Positions 12,578 to 24,496 are shown, numbered from the stretch's first letter. The stretch is 55,906 nucleotides of DNA from Neolentinus lepideus HHB14362 ss-1 (GCA_001632425.1 KV425575.1:50045-105950), one strand, 5' to 3'. Made by a program: numbers and translations. Notes: a model not told the origin generated them from the letters alone.

Positions 12578-13544
12578 CTATGCCGCCTCGGTCATCTCCA
12601 CCGTGTGCTCCCACAGCTTCTCATTACCAAAGAACTTCACCAGTCCAATGTCCCCGGCTTTCCCATTCCTCCGCGAGAACTTGCCGTTCTTGGCGCCCTC
12701 CAATAAGGAGTGGAGCATAAACTGCCCTGCGCCTTCTGGGGCGGTGGCAAACGGGTAAGCCATGACTTCAAGGACTGACTTCATTGGTAGTTGAGAGTTA
12801 ACTCCAGGATATAAGTACTCAGTACGGACGCCGCCGAGGTGCATGTGCGTGAATCCTATCCCAGGATTCTGCTCTGCAAATGACTAATACCGAATATAGT
12901 TAATTTAACTGGATAAGCTTATTTGACAGCATTCAGTCCTCACCTTCATCATGAGGTCGTTGTACGTGTTTGCAGCCTTTGCCGCGTTGGTAACAGTATG
13001 GCTGTTTTTCAAGTCCAAGTCATTGTCATCAACTGAACCTCCCGTCCGAGGTCTAATATATTCATAACACTGGTTGCTTCCCACGCGTCATTTGCCTTCT
13101 TCAACAAAGGCATCAAGGCCCTCGTGAACGTCCACCTTGCATAGTGATGAAGCGCAATCTTGCGATCAATTCCCTCCTGCATCTCCGTCCGTCCTGCCAT
13201 ACTTGCAATCCCCGGACTGAGCACAAGGAAGTTCAATTTGCTTAGCCGCAAGCGGAGACCGGGCGTGGTCTTCTGGACATTTTTCATGAGAGTAACATCG
13301 CATTCCACAAATTCATGCATGGATCCCTTCGTTGTGGGTTTGGAGAAGGATGCGATGATGGACTCCGCAGCGACTTTGTTCGTCCACTGATGTGCGCATT
13401 CACGTCCGTTATGCACGCGAAGGCTTTGGCTAGGGCCTGCCTTGATGCCGGAGGTGCCTCCGACGCTCCGACGAAGAGCGCAACTGGGATGTATGAAGGC
13501 TTGAATGCTGCATTGGACGCCCGTACAGCACTCAGCGAAGGCAT
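12578..13544 (-). pseudogene. Short-chain dehydrogenase/reductase paralog, frameshifted
   Basis: This is a broken tandem copy of the intact SDR gene at 13809-14782, in the same direction. Homologous pieces lie in order in different frames. The N-terminus starts at 13544 (MPSLSAVRASN versus MPSLAEVRAFN). The middle is in another frame (VECDVTLMKNV, RWTFTRALMPLLKK). The C-terminus is 12578-12844 (GQFMLHSLLEGAKNGKF). The nucleotide-binding GGTSGVG is replaced by an altered, longer stretch. About 7 bases are missing after NAHI relative to the intact copy, and a second shift follows NILDLG. The shared intron position survives (about 12885-12945). Two shifts plus loss of the cofactor motif argue for a dead gene; an assembly error would not explain the damaged glycine motif. 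Confidence 0.8.
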
Positions 13545-13808
13545 CTTACAAGACGGAAACGAAGAAGTAGAACGCTACGTTCGAGTACATATGCTGCAAA
13601 GTACCGAACCATGCATCATGAAATGATCGATCGAGCGGCATTCACCGAGCAGTGGCTGTGTCTTCGGGCTGCAAGCTACACGACAGCAGACAAGACGTCG
13701 ACACAGAACAACAGCGGTAAAGAAGACAAAGCCACACAGAAAGTACGATACAATAGTATACAAGTGGGTACTAGATATACAGAGCACATGATTGAGAATA
13801 CCTTCCAA

Positions 13809-14782
13809 TCAAGACACAGACGTAGTTTTCACAGTATGCTCCCACACGGCCTTCGTCTTCTCGTCACTGCCAAAGTACTTCGCCTTGCCAATGTCCACAC
13901 CGTGAGGTTCTCTCCTATACACGCCACCCTTTTCAGCGCCTCTCAGCAGTCCGTGCAACAAATAATGGCCGGCTTCCTCGGGACTCCGCGTCAATGCGGC
14001 CGCAATGGGATACAGAACGAACTGCATAATGGATTTCCCTGGTATATTAGAGTTCTTGATAATGTTGGTATTGACTGCTCCCGGGTTTTGATGTGTGAAT
14101 CCGACGTCAGGATTTTGTTCGTGGAAAGACTGAAAAAGACCGATGACATGAGATTACAGTTTGCGCAAGTCAAAGGGCTTACCTCGAGCATCAAGTCGTT
14201 ATACGTGTTGGTTGCCTTTGCAGCCTTTCCTAAATCATATGACTCATTGATGTCCAAGTCGTTGAGGTCGATAGGTCCACCTCTCCCAGCGCCCAGAATC
14301 GTCATAACGCTCGCATCTTCTCCAGCGTCCTTCGCCTTTCGCAGCAGCGGCATCAAGTCATGGATGAACATCCACCGCGCATAGTAGTGCAACGCCATCT
14401 TCCAGTCAATTCCCTCTTCAGTCTCCGTCCTCCCGTTGAACGTGACGATGCTCGGAGAAACCGACAAGAAGTTCAGTTTTTTCAGACGCGAAAGCAGTTC
14501 GTTGGTGGTCTTGCGGACGTTCTTCATGAGGGTCACATCGCACTCGACGAATTCGTGCACCGAACCCTCTTGGGTGGGTTTGGGAAAGGACGCAATTGTG
14601 GCTTCCGCTGCTGCCCTGTTTCTGCCACAGATAATGATATGCGCGTTTCCATTCGTGATGCAGGCGAAAGCCTTTGCAAGCGTCTGGCCTACTCCAGACG
14701 TTCCACCGACGAAAAGAGCAACAGGTAGGTAGATCGGCTTGAAAGTTGCATTGAAGGCACGGACTTCAGCGAGTGATGGCAT
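13809..14782 (-). CDS. Short-chain dehydrogenase/reductase, fungal subfamily without YxxxK
   Basis: Predicted NAD(P)-dependent oxidoreductase with Rossmann fold; substrate unknown. Two exons on the minus strand, 14782-14183 and 14129-13809, flank a 53-bp intron and encode 306 residues. The cofactor-binding loop is VGGTSGVGQTLAKAF (residues 25-39), followed by ICGRN (51-55). Further family landmarks are VECDVTLMKNV (79-89), GIDWKMALHYYARW (124-137), ILGAGRGG (162-169), TYNDLMLE (193-200) and NPGAVNT in exon 2. The usual catalytic YxxxK is not present: the Tyr lies in YNDLM, with Met where Lys is expected. This matches a fungal subfamily I recognise by these motifs, so it is not a local mutation, but a classical mechanism should not be assumed. 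The dead paralog lies directly downstream. Confidence 0.85.
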
Positions 14783-15019
14783 GGTAAGAGTCGATATTGA
14801 GTTCCTTGCAAGAAGGGATGTGGATTTTCATCTGCATGCCAGTATATGTTATACAAAGCCCTCGCATCTCCGAGTCCTTGCGCGTTTTTTGGACTCAGCT
14901 GTGCACGTGCGGGCGCGTCGATGTGACCAATTCCTGGACATCCACGGACCGCCTTGTCCTGGCCTTGTCCGGTAACCATAAGTCGACTTTGTCTTCTACA
15001 GACCTACTCTACCGCTGTA
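14783..15019. promoter_or_regulatory. Divergent promoter region, SDR versus P-loop/APH fusion
   Basis: These 237 bp separate two start codons facing away from each other (SDR at 14782 on minus, fusion gene at 15020 on plus), so both promoters must lie here or overlap the genes. No clear TATA element was found. The assignment is by position only. Confidence 0.4.
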
Positions 15020-16645
15020 ATGAAGCTCACCCCAGAGAAGATAGACGTCGTTATATATGGTTACGCTGTTCATACCATATTGCCAAACGTCGCACTGACC
15101 CCAAGCACAGGTGAACGTGGAACAGGAAAGAGGACGTTGGCCGCCACTCTGGTGAGGCCGCTCTTGGTTCTCAGAGATATTTCTGAAGTCATTTTTAGCA
15201 AGGAAGAACATACTTGCGCCATCATGACAAGAAGATCTTTGTTCTTAACGTGCAACTTAATAGCGACTCCTCCACAGCTTCAGTGGGCCTTGTCACTGTT
15301 GACACCACTAATTTCCGCACGTTCTCCAAACCGCTTCTTCATCAGGCGATGTCCACAACGCGGACAGCTGTTATTGCTCTGACCAAGGTCGATCTTATAT
15401 CTCGCGACTACTCACCCGACCATCTTACGCTCCTCCTCCGAGGACCATTCCTGGCCGCAAATTACGATACAACATCCTTCGCTATTAGTGCCACTACTGG
15501 CGAAGGTGTGGACGAGCTTATTTCATGGATAGGTAGGCAGAGTGAACATCGTGATACTGGTTTTTGTCGCTTTTAACTCATGCCATTGCAGCCAATGTCT
15601 TCTCTCCCATAACGATAATACATTCTGAAACTCCACGATCTTGGTGGAGAAAGGTCTGCCGCTCCCTCCTGGACAGAATGGCTGCATGCTTTGCATTACC
15701 GGACAGAAGGCTTGTTCGAGAAGTAAATCTTGACGTCATATCGCAAAGGTCCGCAACAGCTAACGCATCCATCTTAAGGTAGATGAAGAAATATCAGAAA
15801 TTGCCGATGGAGCAGACATTCGCTATCTACTGAAAGGCAACCTTGCCACGGAGTGGGATACGAACCTCAAACATCGTCTCGGTGCCGTTAATGCACCTTA
15901 CGACGTTGCGATACATCGCGTAACGCCCTCCTTGATCGTGAAGGAAAGCTCCGCCTGTGGTCCTTCTGAACGTGCCAGTATGGAGTACGTTCTCAAGCAC
16001 ACCATGATACCGGTACCGCGCGTTCACTGCCCAGATTCACCTCACCTCGTGATGGACTACATCGAAGGCGAGATGTTATATGAATGTTGGGACCGACTCT
16101 CCCCTTTTATGCAATTTCGTATTGCATGTACACTGCGGCTATACGTCAGGCAGCTGCAGACCTTAAAGCATGAATGTGTCGGCGCCCTGCAGAGCGGACG
16201 TGCGGGAGGAATATTCTTCGATGAGGGTCTATATGGCCCATTTGACTCTGTTCGACGCTTTCGTCAATTCTGTGAATTGGTAGCATTCGAGGGATGGCAA
16301 CCGTATGTATATGCCGCCCGACAGCGTGAAGCGCCTATACCTCCCATGCCACACTCGTCAACTGACTGGACGCCCGTCTTTATACATGGTGATCTCAATC
16401 CCAGCAATATTCTGCTCAGTAGAGACGGCACACTCTGGGTTGTCGACTGGGGTGAAGCAGGCTTCTACCCCTCATGCATCGAAACACTCGTTATGCGCCA
16501 CCACGAGGTGGCACATGAAGATGACTATCCGCTGTCATGGAAACGTTACAGGCACTTTATCGCAGGTACTGCTACGAAGGAGGAAGAGGGATTCTGGGGT
16601 TATTTTCATACAGCTATTCATCGTTTTCGTGGTAGAACCGTATAG
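15020..16645 (+). CDS. Fusion protein: degenerate SelB/EF-Tu-like P-loop domain + APH-family kinase domain
   Basis: Five exons, 15020-15059, 15111-15151, 15199-15532, 15592-15722 and 15779-16645, give 470 residues with all phases compatible and introns of 47-59 bp. Residues 8-140 resemble a translational GTPase core: strand DVVIYG running into a Walker A-like GERGTGKRT (14-22), TKVDL (89-93) as G4, and SATTGEGVDEL (124-134) as G5. The switch and DxxG regions are very short or absent, and the residue after the P-loop Lys is Arg, so GTP hydrolysis is doubtful. Residues ~190-470 are an aminoglycoside-phosphotransferase-type kinase: K237 in LIVKE, DYIEGE hinge, catalytic HGDLNPSNIL (H385, D387, N392) and metal-binding D405 in DWGEAG. 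The kinase half has no suitable own ATG before K237, which supports one protein. Substrate unknown. An alternative is two genes whose exons I joined wrongly. Confidence 0.75.
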
Positions 16646-16757
16646 TGATTACACAATACGACACTACTTCGAACACGGTGACGTTGTCGAGATCCTTCCA
16701 GAGAGTCAAGTATGAGTGACATTGCATTAATAGTGAGCTGGAGGCCGTACCAAAAAG

Positions 16758-17345
16758 TTACTGAGGTGGACTGTAGAATTGTCCCTCAACAGGTGGGAAA
16801 GGAACCCTATCCGGGTACATCTTCGCATACTTCCCGATAGATTCAGTAACACCGCTAAGGTCCGTGCTATGGATCCATCCCTTGGACACAAATGCGCGAA
16901 GGAGCTGCAGCTGCCAATAGAGGCATCCACTACCTAGAGGGTTGAACATGTAGTACTGGCGCTTCTGGCCAGTGACGAGGTCAACGATGTCCTGCACGGT
17001 GACAGCAGACGAGAAGTTGATTTCCTCTAGAACACCTGACCTGGTAGAATACAGGCCGTGTCGAGTGGTGCGCGGACTGATCTGAAGGCAGCCATGCAGG
17101 TTTGGTCCGTCCGCAGTCTTGTACCCATGATCATGTGGTTGGTACATGTCCAGTGATATACCAGCAAGTCGCTCGCCAAGGTCATTGATGACTGAGCTGT
17201 CCGCAAGGCTGTAACTTGTTCTCCAGTGATGGAGAGTTCCGCCTCCTGTGCACCAGATGATGACGCTGGTGAGCTGCTGCGCTCGTATACCGATCGTCAA
17301 ATCCTGAAGTGCGGGCATCGGCGGGGATGCTGGATTCAGGTCCAT
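16758..17345 (-). CDS. DUF7770-like protein
   Basis: Single exon of 195 residues, function unknown. The order of features fits the fungal DUF7770 pattern as I know it: an N-terminal strand then an HHW motif (GGTLHHWRTSY), a central strand pair (LYSTRSGV), a helix with VQDIVDLV, then GSGCLYW and a C-terminal PFPPVEGQFY, the last being a typical ending. It is convergent with the fusion gene, whose stop is 112 bp away. The family match is from motif memory and needs a profile search. Confidence 0.65.
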   Translation of the reverse strand: MDLNPASPPMPALQDLTIGIRAQQLTSVIIWCTGGGTLHHWRTSYSLADSSVINDLGERLAGISLDMYQPHDHGYKTADGPNLHGCLQISPRTTRHGLYSTRSGVLEEINFSSAVTVQDIVDLVTGQKRQYYMFNPLGSGCLYWQLQLLRAFVSKGWIHSTDLSGVTESIGKYAKMYPDRVPFPPVEGQFYSPPQ

Positions 17346-19328
17346 GATCTAAGAAAGAGATGAGAAAATAGTGTCAAGACAGATCTAATCAAGGACGCAC
17401 TGGTAAAGGACGGGATGAATGGAAAGACTTGGATCATGAGAGGCAAGACAGTATCATAGGTGCCCTGTTATATGGTAGACTCGTCTTTCGCGGTACCGCA
17501 GGAGGGGCGAGTCACATATGCAGCGTGGGCATTTGTGTGTGAGTCGCAGATTTGCGCAAACGAGGGTGCTTCTTGGTGTCGATCATGAGATATAGGTTGA
17601 ACACGGGTAACACCGCCGCTTGCTGAAGAGAATCTGGCTCTGTACCCGTCTATACTGCCCTCGGTGCAGTACATGTAAATCGTAAGCTGTGCGAGTCTCT
17701 CAGCTGAGGCGCAACCGTTGCCGGGTGCCCGAGGAGCCAACCTATTGGTCATGTATATCAGTCTAGATAGTGCGAATGTCACTCACTAGCCATAGAACGC
17801 AAAATAATAGCATCTAGAAAGCTTCTCATCGGCGATGAGCGCCTTTCCGCACTGTTCATAGCAGGAAATCGACGCCCGCGGTAGTTCACATAGGAGTGCT
17901 TTGCAATACCCACACCTGAGTTACCCTCGGCCCTGGTGCCGATAGTCCACCCGCATCCGCACCCATCTCTACTATATAGGAGTGATCACCATGAGGAATG
18001 CAGGAATGCTACTTCATCACTTACACTGCTCGCAATCGGCCAATAGAAAGAGGGGAGCGGTGAACAAACCACAGAAGCCGATGACTCCGAAGGAAGCTCA
18101 GCAAATACCCTGCACACGCAGATTAAGATGCAGTAGTTGTGAACATACACACCTATAGATATGGTTCCTGATGATTGGCCTAGTGTAGCAGTCATTCCGC
18201 TATTGATAAAAGAAAAACCAGAATATTTTAGCTCAAAGGGCCATCTGGCCAAACCCAAATATAGTCAGTGTGGTTGAAGGATCGTGGGATTGAGTCCGTT
18301 GAGAGTGTATAGATCACAGCGTTTTGGCTATTGCAAGCTGAGGATATCCAGTGAATACATCTGACTATGGGGATGGGCAATCCTCGACTGGAAACAGTAT
18401 TATTTGTACATGTTTGGCTCTCGGCCAAACCGCTCTTTCACCTGCCCAAAAAACCGCGGTCAGATTATCTGTGTAGATACTACCCCGTCGGGCACAATTT
18501 TGGTGCAGATTCACTCTTTCAGTTATCTAGCAGTGCATGTACTTGATCGATTTTGTACAGGTAGCCTAGATCTTAATATAATGCAGTCAATTCAAGATTT
18601 TACTAGTATTCTTAAAATTCTGTCAAGAAGGTGCACTAGATAATGTGAAATGGAACAACTTTCATGTTTTGTGCAACACGTGAAATGGCTTCAGAGAGCC
18701 ATAATATTGTCCACAGTGTGGAGTGCCCGGTCCACTCATTTGGACGCAAGGCGTGACGTGACCGTGATGTGACAGGCGGGTCGAAATGTCAGCAATCCTA
18801 GACTACCTCCGGTTTTACCGTGATGCTGCATACATAATAAGTGCTATATAGTGCATAATATATGAGTAGATTACATCACCCATTATCTCAAGCTTTTCCT
18901 GATTTTTTGCACCAGGTATACCAATTATTAATGTCACTTCATTCAATTCCTCACAATATTGATACATTTCTGAGAACTCCTTTGATGCACAGCATGTATA
19001 AGAATGTGCAGTAAAAGAAATAGGAAACTAGAACTGAGAGTCAATGCTCAGGGTTACAGAGACAGCCCACCCAACATGCCTGGGAGGTTTGGCATGATAA
19101 GGAGGATATACTCCCTACTGCATCTATGAAAAGCGGCCCTAATTTGAGATCTAGTGCAATATCAGACCTGTATTTACTTATAATACATTCAACCTATGTT
19201 GTTTTCAGTGTAGAAACTGAGGTTTCACTCGAAGCAAGGTGGTTGTGGCATTGGTCACTTTAGCGCCACAATTGGCTTACATAAGTGTATGTGCCGTAAC
19301 CCAGACTTGCCCATCCCCACTGACTATT
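17346..19328. other. Gene-poor region upstream of the retroelement
   Basis: No supported gene. A 104-codon minus frame at 17468-17782 has no motif. The part from about 18590 to 19328 is AT-rich and differs in texture from its left neighbour, which suggests old mobile-element debris, but no terminal repeats were found. Confidence 0.35.
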
Positions 19329-19483
19329 TCACAGGTCTATGGTGTAGTGAGGCACGAGTGTAAACATAGAACATAGTCTTTGTACGAATGCGGAAGTGGT
19401 CCACACGTGGCCTTTTCTTCAGAGGACGACCACTTCTGCCAGCCTCAGGAGCCTCAAAACCATCTCAAAAAGCTTTTTGGCAC
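19329..19483 (+). repeat. Split direct repeat A1
   Basis: Left terminus of the retroelement, starting TCACAGGTCTATGG. Aligns base for base with 24497-24651. I count about nine transitions (C/T or G/A) and one or two changes at the far edge. Confidence 0.9.
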
Positions 19484-19570
19484 TCTATTCTACACTCTCT
19501 TAATTTACATTACTCCTCACTATCCTATTCAGTGTACTCTACATCTGCATCAGTACTTTCTTCCATCAAA

Positions 19571-20441
19571 ATGCCCAACAGAATCAAACACGACCCTTCC
19601 ATTCAAATTTGCCCAGACTACTCAGGTGAGGAATTCACAGTCATTCATGCCACTGCTGCAAGCCACCGTGGTGTCTCTGACCAGTCCATTGCTGAGGAGC
19701 TGTCTTGTGCCTGGTCTGTCAGAAACGATGCTGCAAAAGCAGCTTGGGCTGCCCAGCAGGCAGAAGATCGAGCACAACAAGGCAACAATGATGGCACTGC
19801 AATTCCTGACACCACTAACACCACCGTGGATCGTAAGAAGGCCACCCTCGCTCCTTTCGACCCCAGTCACGCTGCCCCGGATTTCCTCTGCCCCGCCCTT
19901 CGGCTTTTGCAACTCACAAACTCGAGGCTTTCAAATACATCAAGCTCTGGTACTTCACCACCGAGAGCTGCCTAGATGCTCTGTCCTCTGCGCAATTGAC
20001 CACTGAAACACTTTCGGTCTTGCCACTGAAGAGGATGTCCTGGTGCTGCGCCCGATCACAGCGCACAAACTGTCCAAGGCAGCAATCGCCAATGACAAGC
20101 TCTCTTGGCAGCAAATGGAAATGGGCTTCACAGGCATGCTTGCTGAAATGGAAAGTGTGGGATGGGACACACAGCACCATGGTGTGCTCACCAACCTGTT
20201 TTGGAATCTCACCAACCACGAGTACTGCAGCAGGCCGCACAGTGAGACAGTGCTGATAACTTACCAAGCGCAGATCCGGCGGCACTGGCATGACACTTTG
20301 AAGCACAGCGAAGGCTACAACATCACCACCATTAATGATCGGCTCCTGGTAGCTATCATGGAGGAGGTATGGGACAAGTATCGAATGGAGGCTATGTCCA
20401 CGTATGTACCCTTGCACTCTCTCACCACCCGCAGTATCTAA
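19571..20441 (+). pseudogene. Retroelement gag-like ORF, frameshifted
   Basis: Starts with ATG at 19571 (MPNRIKHDPS). The likely protein moves through three frames: frame of 19571 up to about 19905, then KLEAFKYIKLWYFTTE, then from about 20043 TAHKLSKAAI to the stop at 20441. It is the first ORF of the element and has no catalytic motif, so it is read as a structural Gag-like protein by position. Two frame changes indicate decay, although one could be a short intron. Confidence 0.6.
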
Positions 20442-20866
20442 CCAAGCTCTCCTCCCCTACTTCTGCCCCATACCAATTCCATCACTCTGGCGCACCCGCA
20501 CCTGCACCTGCACCTTCACCTACTGCACTCGCACCTGCACTGCACCCACGCTGGGCCTGCGCTGCACCTCCATCCCTTCCTGCCTCGCACCTGCACCCAC
20601 ACCCGCGATTGACCACACCCAGTTTCAACCGCACCATCCCTACCAGCTCTGAGGGACACGACAGCAGGAGAGGCAGCCACAGGTACAGTCAACAAGCCCC
20701 CCCTCACGCCTGCAACCGTTCTGCCTCCCCGTCACCCACATCACACCTGAGGGGCAGGGAGCACATTTTCAACAGGGCACAGCCTCCTGCCACCTGTCAG
20801 TCTGCACCCTCTGCCTCAGCAGGCAACCTCACAATGTTCACCACTGCCAGGCAATGAAGACCTGGG

Positions 20867-23032
20867 ATGGACAGAACCCCCACTGCTGCTGAGAACCCAA
20901 TGGCCTTCTCTCAAACCCCTCAGGCCATGTCCTCTGCATGGACTGGCAGCTCCCCTCAGGTTGCCACACACCCACAATGCACCCAAGCTCACTCCACAAG
21001 TGCTCCAGATGTGGGTCGCAATCTCATGGAGCTCAGGTCTGCCCTCGAGCAGAGGTGTAAGCACACAGTCACACCCCTCTGTGCCGACATCTGGGATCAC
21101 ATTCTTGGACATTTCAGCCTTCTGGAACACTATCCCCACATTCCCAACTCAATTCGCTTCAGGTTCTATGCTGGCGTTCGACCAATCATTTCGACTTTTG
21201 CTCCTCCCAATTCACCAGCAATTGATTTGCACCCCATCGCTTTTGCAGCTATCATTGAACATGAGTTCAAATGAGGCTGCTACATCAGACCCTTGTCTCG
21301 AGCTAGCGTCAAGCTTCTTATCGGCCCATTTCAGTCATCGCCACTATCCTTGGTTCCAAAGCCACATAAGCCAAACAAGTTTTGGCTGGTCCAAAACCTG
21401 TCCTTTCCCCAGTCTCTGTCCTTCTTCCATGCCTCAATCAACTCTGCGATCAACTCTGACAACTACCCATCCACTTGGGGAACTTTCACTGCTGTATCAC
21501 TCCTGCTATGGCACCTCCCACCTGGTTTGCAAGTGGCCTGCCGAGATGTTGCAGAGGCTTACCAGATGGTTCTGCTGGCACCATCCCAATGGCCAGGGGC
21601 CATTGTACATCTTTCCAGTCCAGACTCTTTCACAATTGACACCTGCAATATGTTTGGGCTTAGCTTGGCAGCTGGTGTTTATGGCAACGTGGCTGACGCA
21701 GAGGCTGACATCCTGCATGGGAGTGGGATTGGACCCCTCATGAAATGGGTGGACAATCATCTATTCATTCACATTTTACGGCAGCATATTAATGAGTACA
21801 ATCAAAAGCGAGCACAGTGGCATGCTTGCATCCAGGCCAATGGTGGTCACCTACACAATGGTGGGAGAATATGGTTCTGTGGCAACACACTACCAGATGG
21901 TTGGGTGGATCAGTTTATTGAAGATATGGCCTTCCCCATTCGGGACCTCTCAGGCTGCTCACCTCAGTCAGCCACAGATAGGAGATTCTCCTACTGCTTT
22001 GCCAATATTGATGCAATCATGTCAAAGCTGCGAATCCCCTGGGAACCGAGTAAGGACATCCCGTTTAGCTCAACTTGTCCTTTTATGGGTTTCCTCTGGG
22101 ATTTGGAGGCAAGGACGGTCTCCCTCACCACAAAGAAGCAGTCAAAATACCTGGCGGCCATCACAGATTGGCAGAAAACTCATACCCACACCTTGGAGGA
22201 GCTCCAGAAGCTATATGGGAAGTTGCTGCACACATGCAGCATTGTCCCTGCAGGGCAATCTTACCTCACCAAGCTGGAGGCCATGCTCAGGATATTCCAC
22301 GACAGTCCTCACAAGCCGTGCACCCCACCAGCCAGAACTGCCGACGACCTCGAATGGTGGAAAGCAACCTTGTCGAAGACCCTCTCTCACCCCATCCCTG
22401 GTCCCGTCGATGTTTCAGACATTGGTGCATACTCTGATGCCAGCTCTGGTGTTGGCATCACTATTGTCATCAGCGGCCAGTGGTGGGCCTGGCGGCTCTT
22501 ACCGGGCTAGCGAGGTGGGGCACAACACAATATCAGGTGGGCGGAGGCAGTCAGTTTTGAACTCGTGGTGTACTACCTCACCCACATGTTCCCCTCAGAG
22601 TCTGATCACCTCATCTTCAGTGATAACAAGGGTGTCGTTGAAGGCTGGTAGAACGGGCGAAGCCACAACCGAGAAGTCAACAAAGTTTTCCACCACATCC
22701 ACTTGCACCTTGCCTCTTCCAACAGCTGCATCCACTCCCGCTATGTCGCCAGCAAGCACAATCCAGCAGATGGCCCCTCCCGTGCCATCTATCCCCCCTC
22801 CCAATACCTCCTTCCTGCTATCTCCATTCTGCCAGCCTTGTCAGCCCTCATCCTCAACTTTGATGATCCACCACATGCCACGGAAGCCTCTCTGGCTGCC
22901 TACAGATGCCTGCCCACAGCAATGGCTAAGTCAATCCCATCCAGTGAATATCAACGCCAGGCAGACATCAACTGCAGCTTCGAGTGCGATGCCAGTGACC
23001 TGTTCAATGATGAGCGCTACTGGTGGGATTAA
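20867..23032 (+). pseudogene. Reverse transcriptase-RNase H of the retroelement, three in-frame stops
   Basis: One frame runs from about 20867 to the TAA at 23032 and is broken only by TGA at 21272, TAG at 22508 and TAG at 22649. RT landmarks are SPLSLVPKPHKPNKFW, DVAEAYQMV (finger/palm Asp), FGLSLAAGVYG and the active-site segment KWVDNHLF at about 21744-21767. RNase H landmarks are GAYSDASSGVG (first Asp), then FSDNKGVVEGW and, near the end, SKHNPADGPSR. The active-site pair expected as V-D-D is V-D-N here (GAC AAT), which would cripple polymerase activity even without the stops. All three stops fit single C-to-T or G-to-A changes (CGA to TGA, TGG to TAG). Confidence 0.85.
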
Positions 23033-23049
23033 TGCCCACCTGATTGCAG

Positions 23050-24275
23050 CTCTGCCATCCTCAGGCCCTGCTTCTCCACCACGACCCTATCGGCATGGCC
23101 TTGCCCCCCGGGTGTCACCTTTGCAGCCCCACTGCCTCGCACAGGACCATCTCCACTTATGGCATCCACCCTGTTCTCATGCTCTGGTAGATGATGATGG
23201 TGCTCCACTGCCTTTCTCGTCTAGTGACATCCAGTGGATAACTGATGTGCTGCACCATGCCTGGTCAAGCAGCACAGCGGAATGTTACAGGACAGGTCTG
23301 CTACTCTTCCATGTCTTCTGTGATAATGCTGGTGTCACCGAGGCTCAGTGAGCTCCGACTAGCCAAGTCCTCCTATCGTCTTTTATTGCATTGCTGGCTG
23401 GGTCCTATGCGGGCCAAACTCTCACAAACTATGTGTTCAGCATCCATGCTTGGCACATTCTTCATGGCCTGTCATGGTCCGTAAACTGAGACGAGCTAGA
23501 TGCTCTACTTCAGGCTGCGTCCGCCATCATGCATGCCTCATCAAAGAGGAAGAAGCACCTGCCATACACTCCCATGCTCATGTCGCAGTTGCGATCACAC
23601 CTCATCCTCACTGACCACATGGATGCTGCAGTCTTCACCTGCCTCACTGCCTGCTTCTACTCTGCTGTGCGAGTGGGTGAACTCACCATGCGCAGCCTGC
23701 AGTCTTTTGACCCAGCAGTTCATGTCAAGGTCCGGGATGTGCAAGTTGAGATTGATCGCAATGGCCTCGCCGAGACTGTCTTTTTCATTCCCAAGACTAA
23801 AATGGCTCCAGATGGCAAAGACATCTGCTGGGCCAAGCAGCTCAGCTCCACGGATCCAGATGCTGCCTTTCAAAATCACCTTAGCATGAATGCACCACCA
23901 TCAGATGGGCTGCTTTTTGCCTATCGGCATCAAAAGGGACATTGTCCCCTCACTAAAGGTATGCTGCTGTGTAATATTGCTTGCGCCATATTCCTGACCC
24001 TGGTTACCCTAGCTGCATTCATCCAATGCCTCTCAAAGGCAGCCCGTGCTGCTGGCATCGACCCCCTCCAAGGCCATGGCATACGCATTGGCGTGACACT
24101 TGAGTACCTCTTATGTGGTGTTCCTTTCAATGTCGTGAAGGTTAAGGGTCGGTGGGCAAGTGATGCCTTCATACTCTATCTCCGCAAACATGCACAAATC
24201 CTTGCACCATACATCCAAGCTGTCCCTGAAGTGCACGAGCATTTTGTCCACTACACAATGCCCCCTGTACGCTAA
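23050..24275 (+). pseudogene. Tyrosine recombinase of the retroelement, two in-frame stops
   Basis: The frame runs from about 23050 to the TAA at 24273-24275 with TGA at 23349 and 23487. The N-terminal core-binding part includes SSSTAECYRTGLLLFHVF and SIHAWHILHGLSW. The catalytic part has the expected tetrad: Arg in SAVRVGEL, His and Arg in GHGIRIG, Tyr in LYLRKHA. Three-residue spacing HGIR and the final RKHAQILAPY are characteristic of fungal DIRS/Ngaro recombinases. It would integrate the circular cDNA of the element by strand exchange. The two stops make this copy inactive; the last 248 codons after the second stop are open. Confidence 0.85.
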
Positions 24276-24354
24276 TGTGAGTTGCCCTCTCCAACTCCTA
24301 CCACTCAGGAGTTTCAACGTTCACTCAACATGTTGTTGCATCGGACTCCTACCA

Positions 24355-24496
24355 TTAGGGAATTGTCGCTCACTGACACATCCCTCACCTCCAGGACTTC
24401 AGACTTGGGCTGGGAAACCATCAGTGGTTTTCACCCAAAAAAGCATCAAGCTACCTACTACAGTTTAGCTAGCCTCTCACGTAGCAAGTACAAAGA
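24355..24496 (+). repeat. Split direct repeat B1
   Basis: Follows the recombinase stop by 80 bp and abuts A2. Matches B2 over 142 bp. In the right part, four sites with CpG in B2 (for example CGGG, GCGG) are TG or CA in B1. Confidence 0.85.

Noticed and set aside
15779..16645. APH kinase as an independent gene
   Set aside because: The exon has no in-frame ATG before the ATP-binding Lys, and the upstream exons join it in phase.
17468..17782. 104-codon minus-strand frame near the DUF7770-like gene
   Set aside because: Does not resemble the neighbour or any family; composition is not convincingly coding.
21792..23351. 519-codon open frame overlapping the RT region
   Set aside because: Over most of its length it is a shadow frame of the RT-RNase H sequence; only the last ~100 codons are real, as the start of the recombinase.
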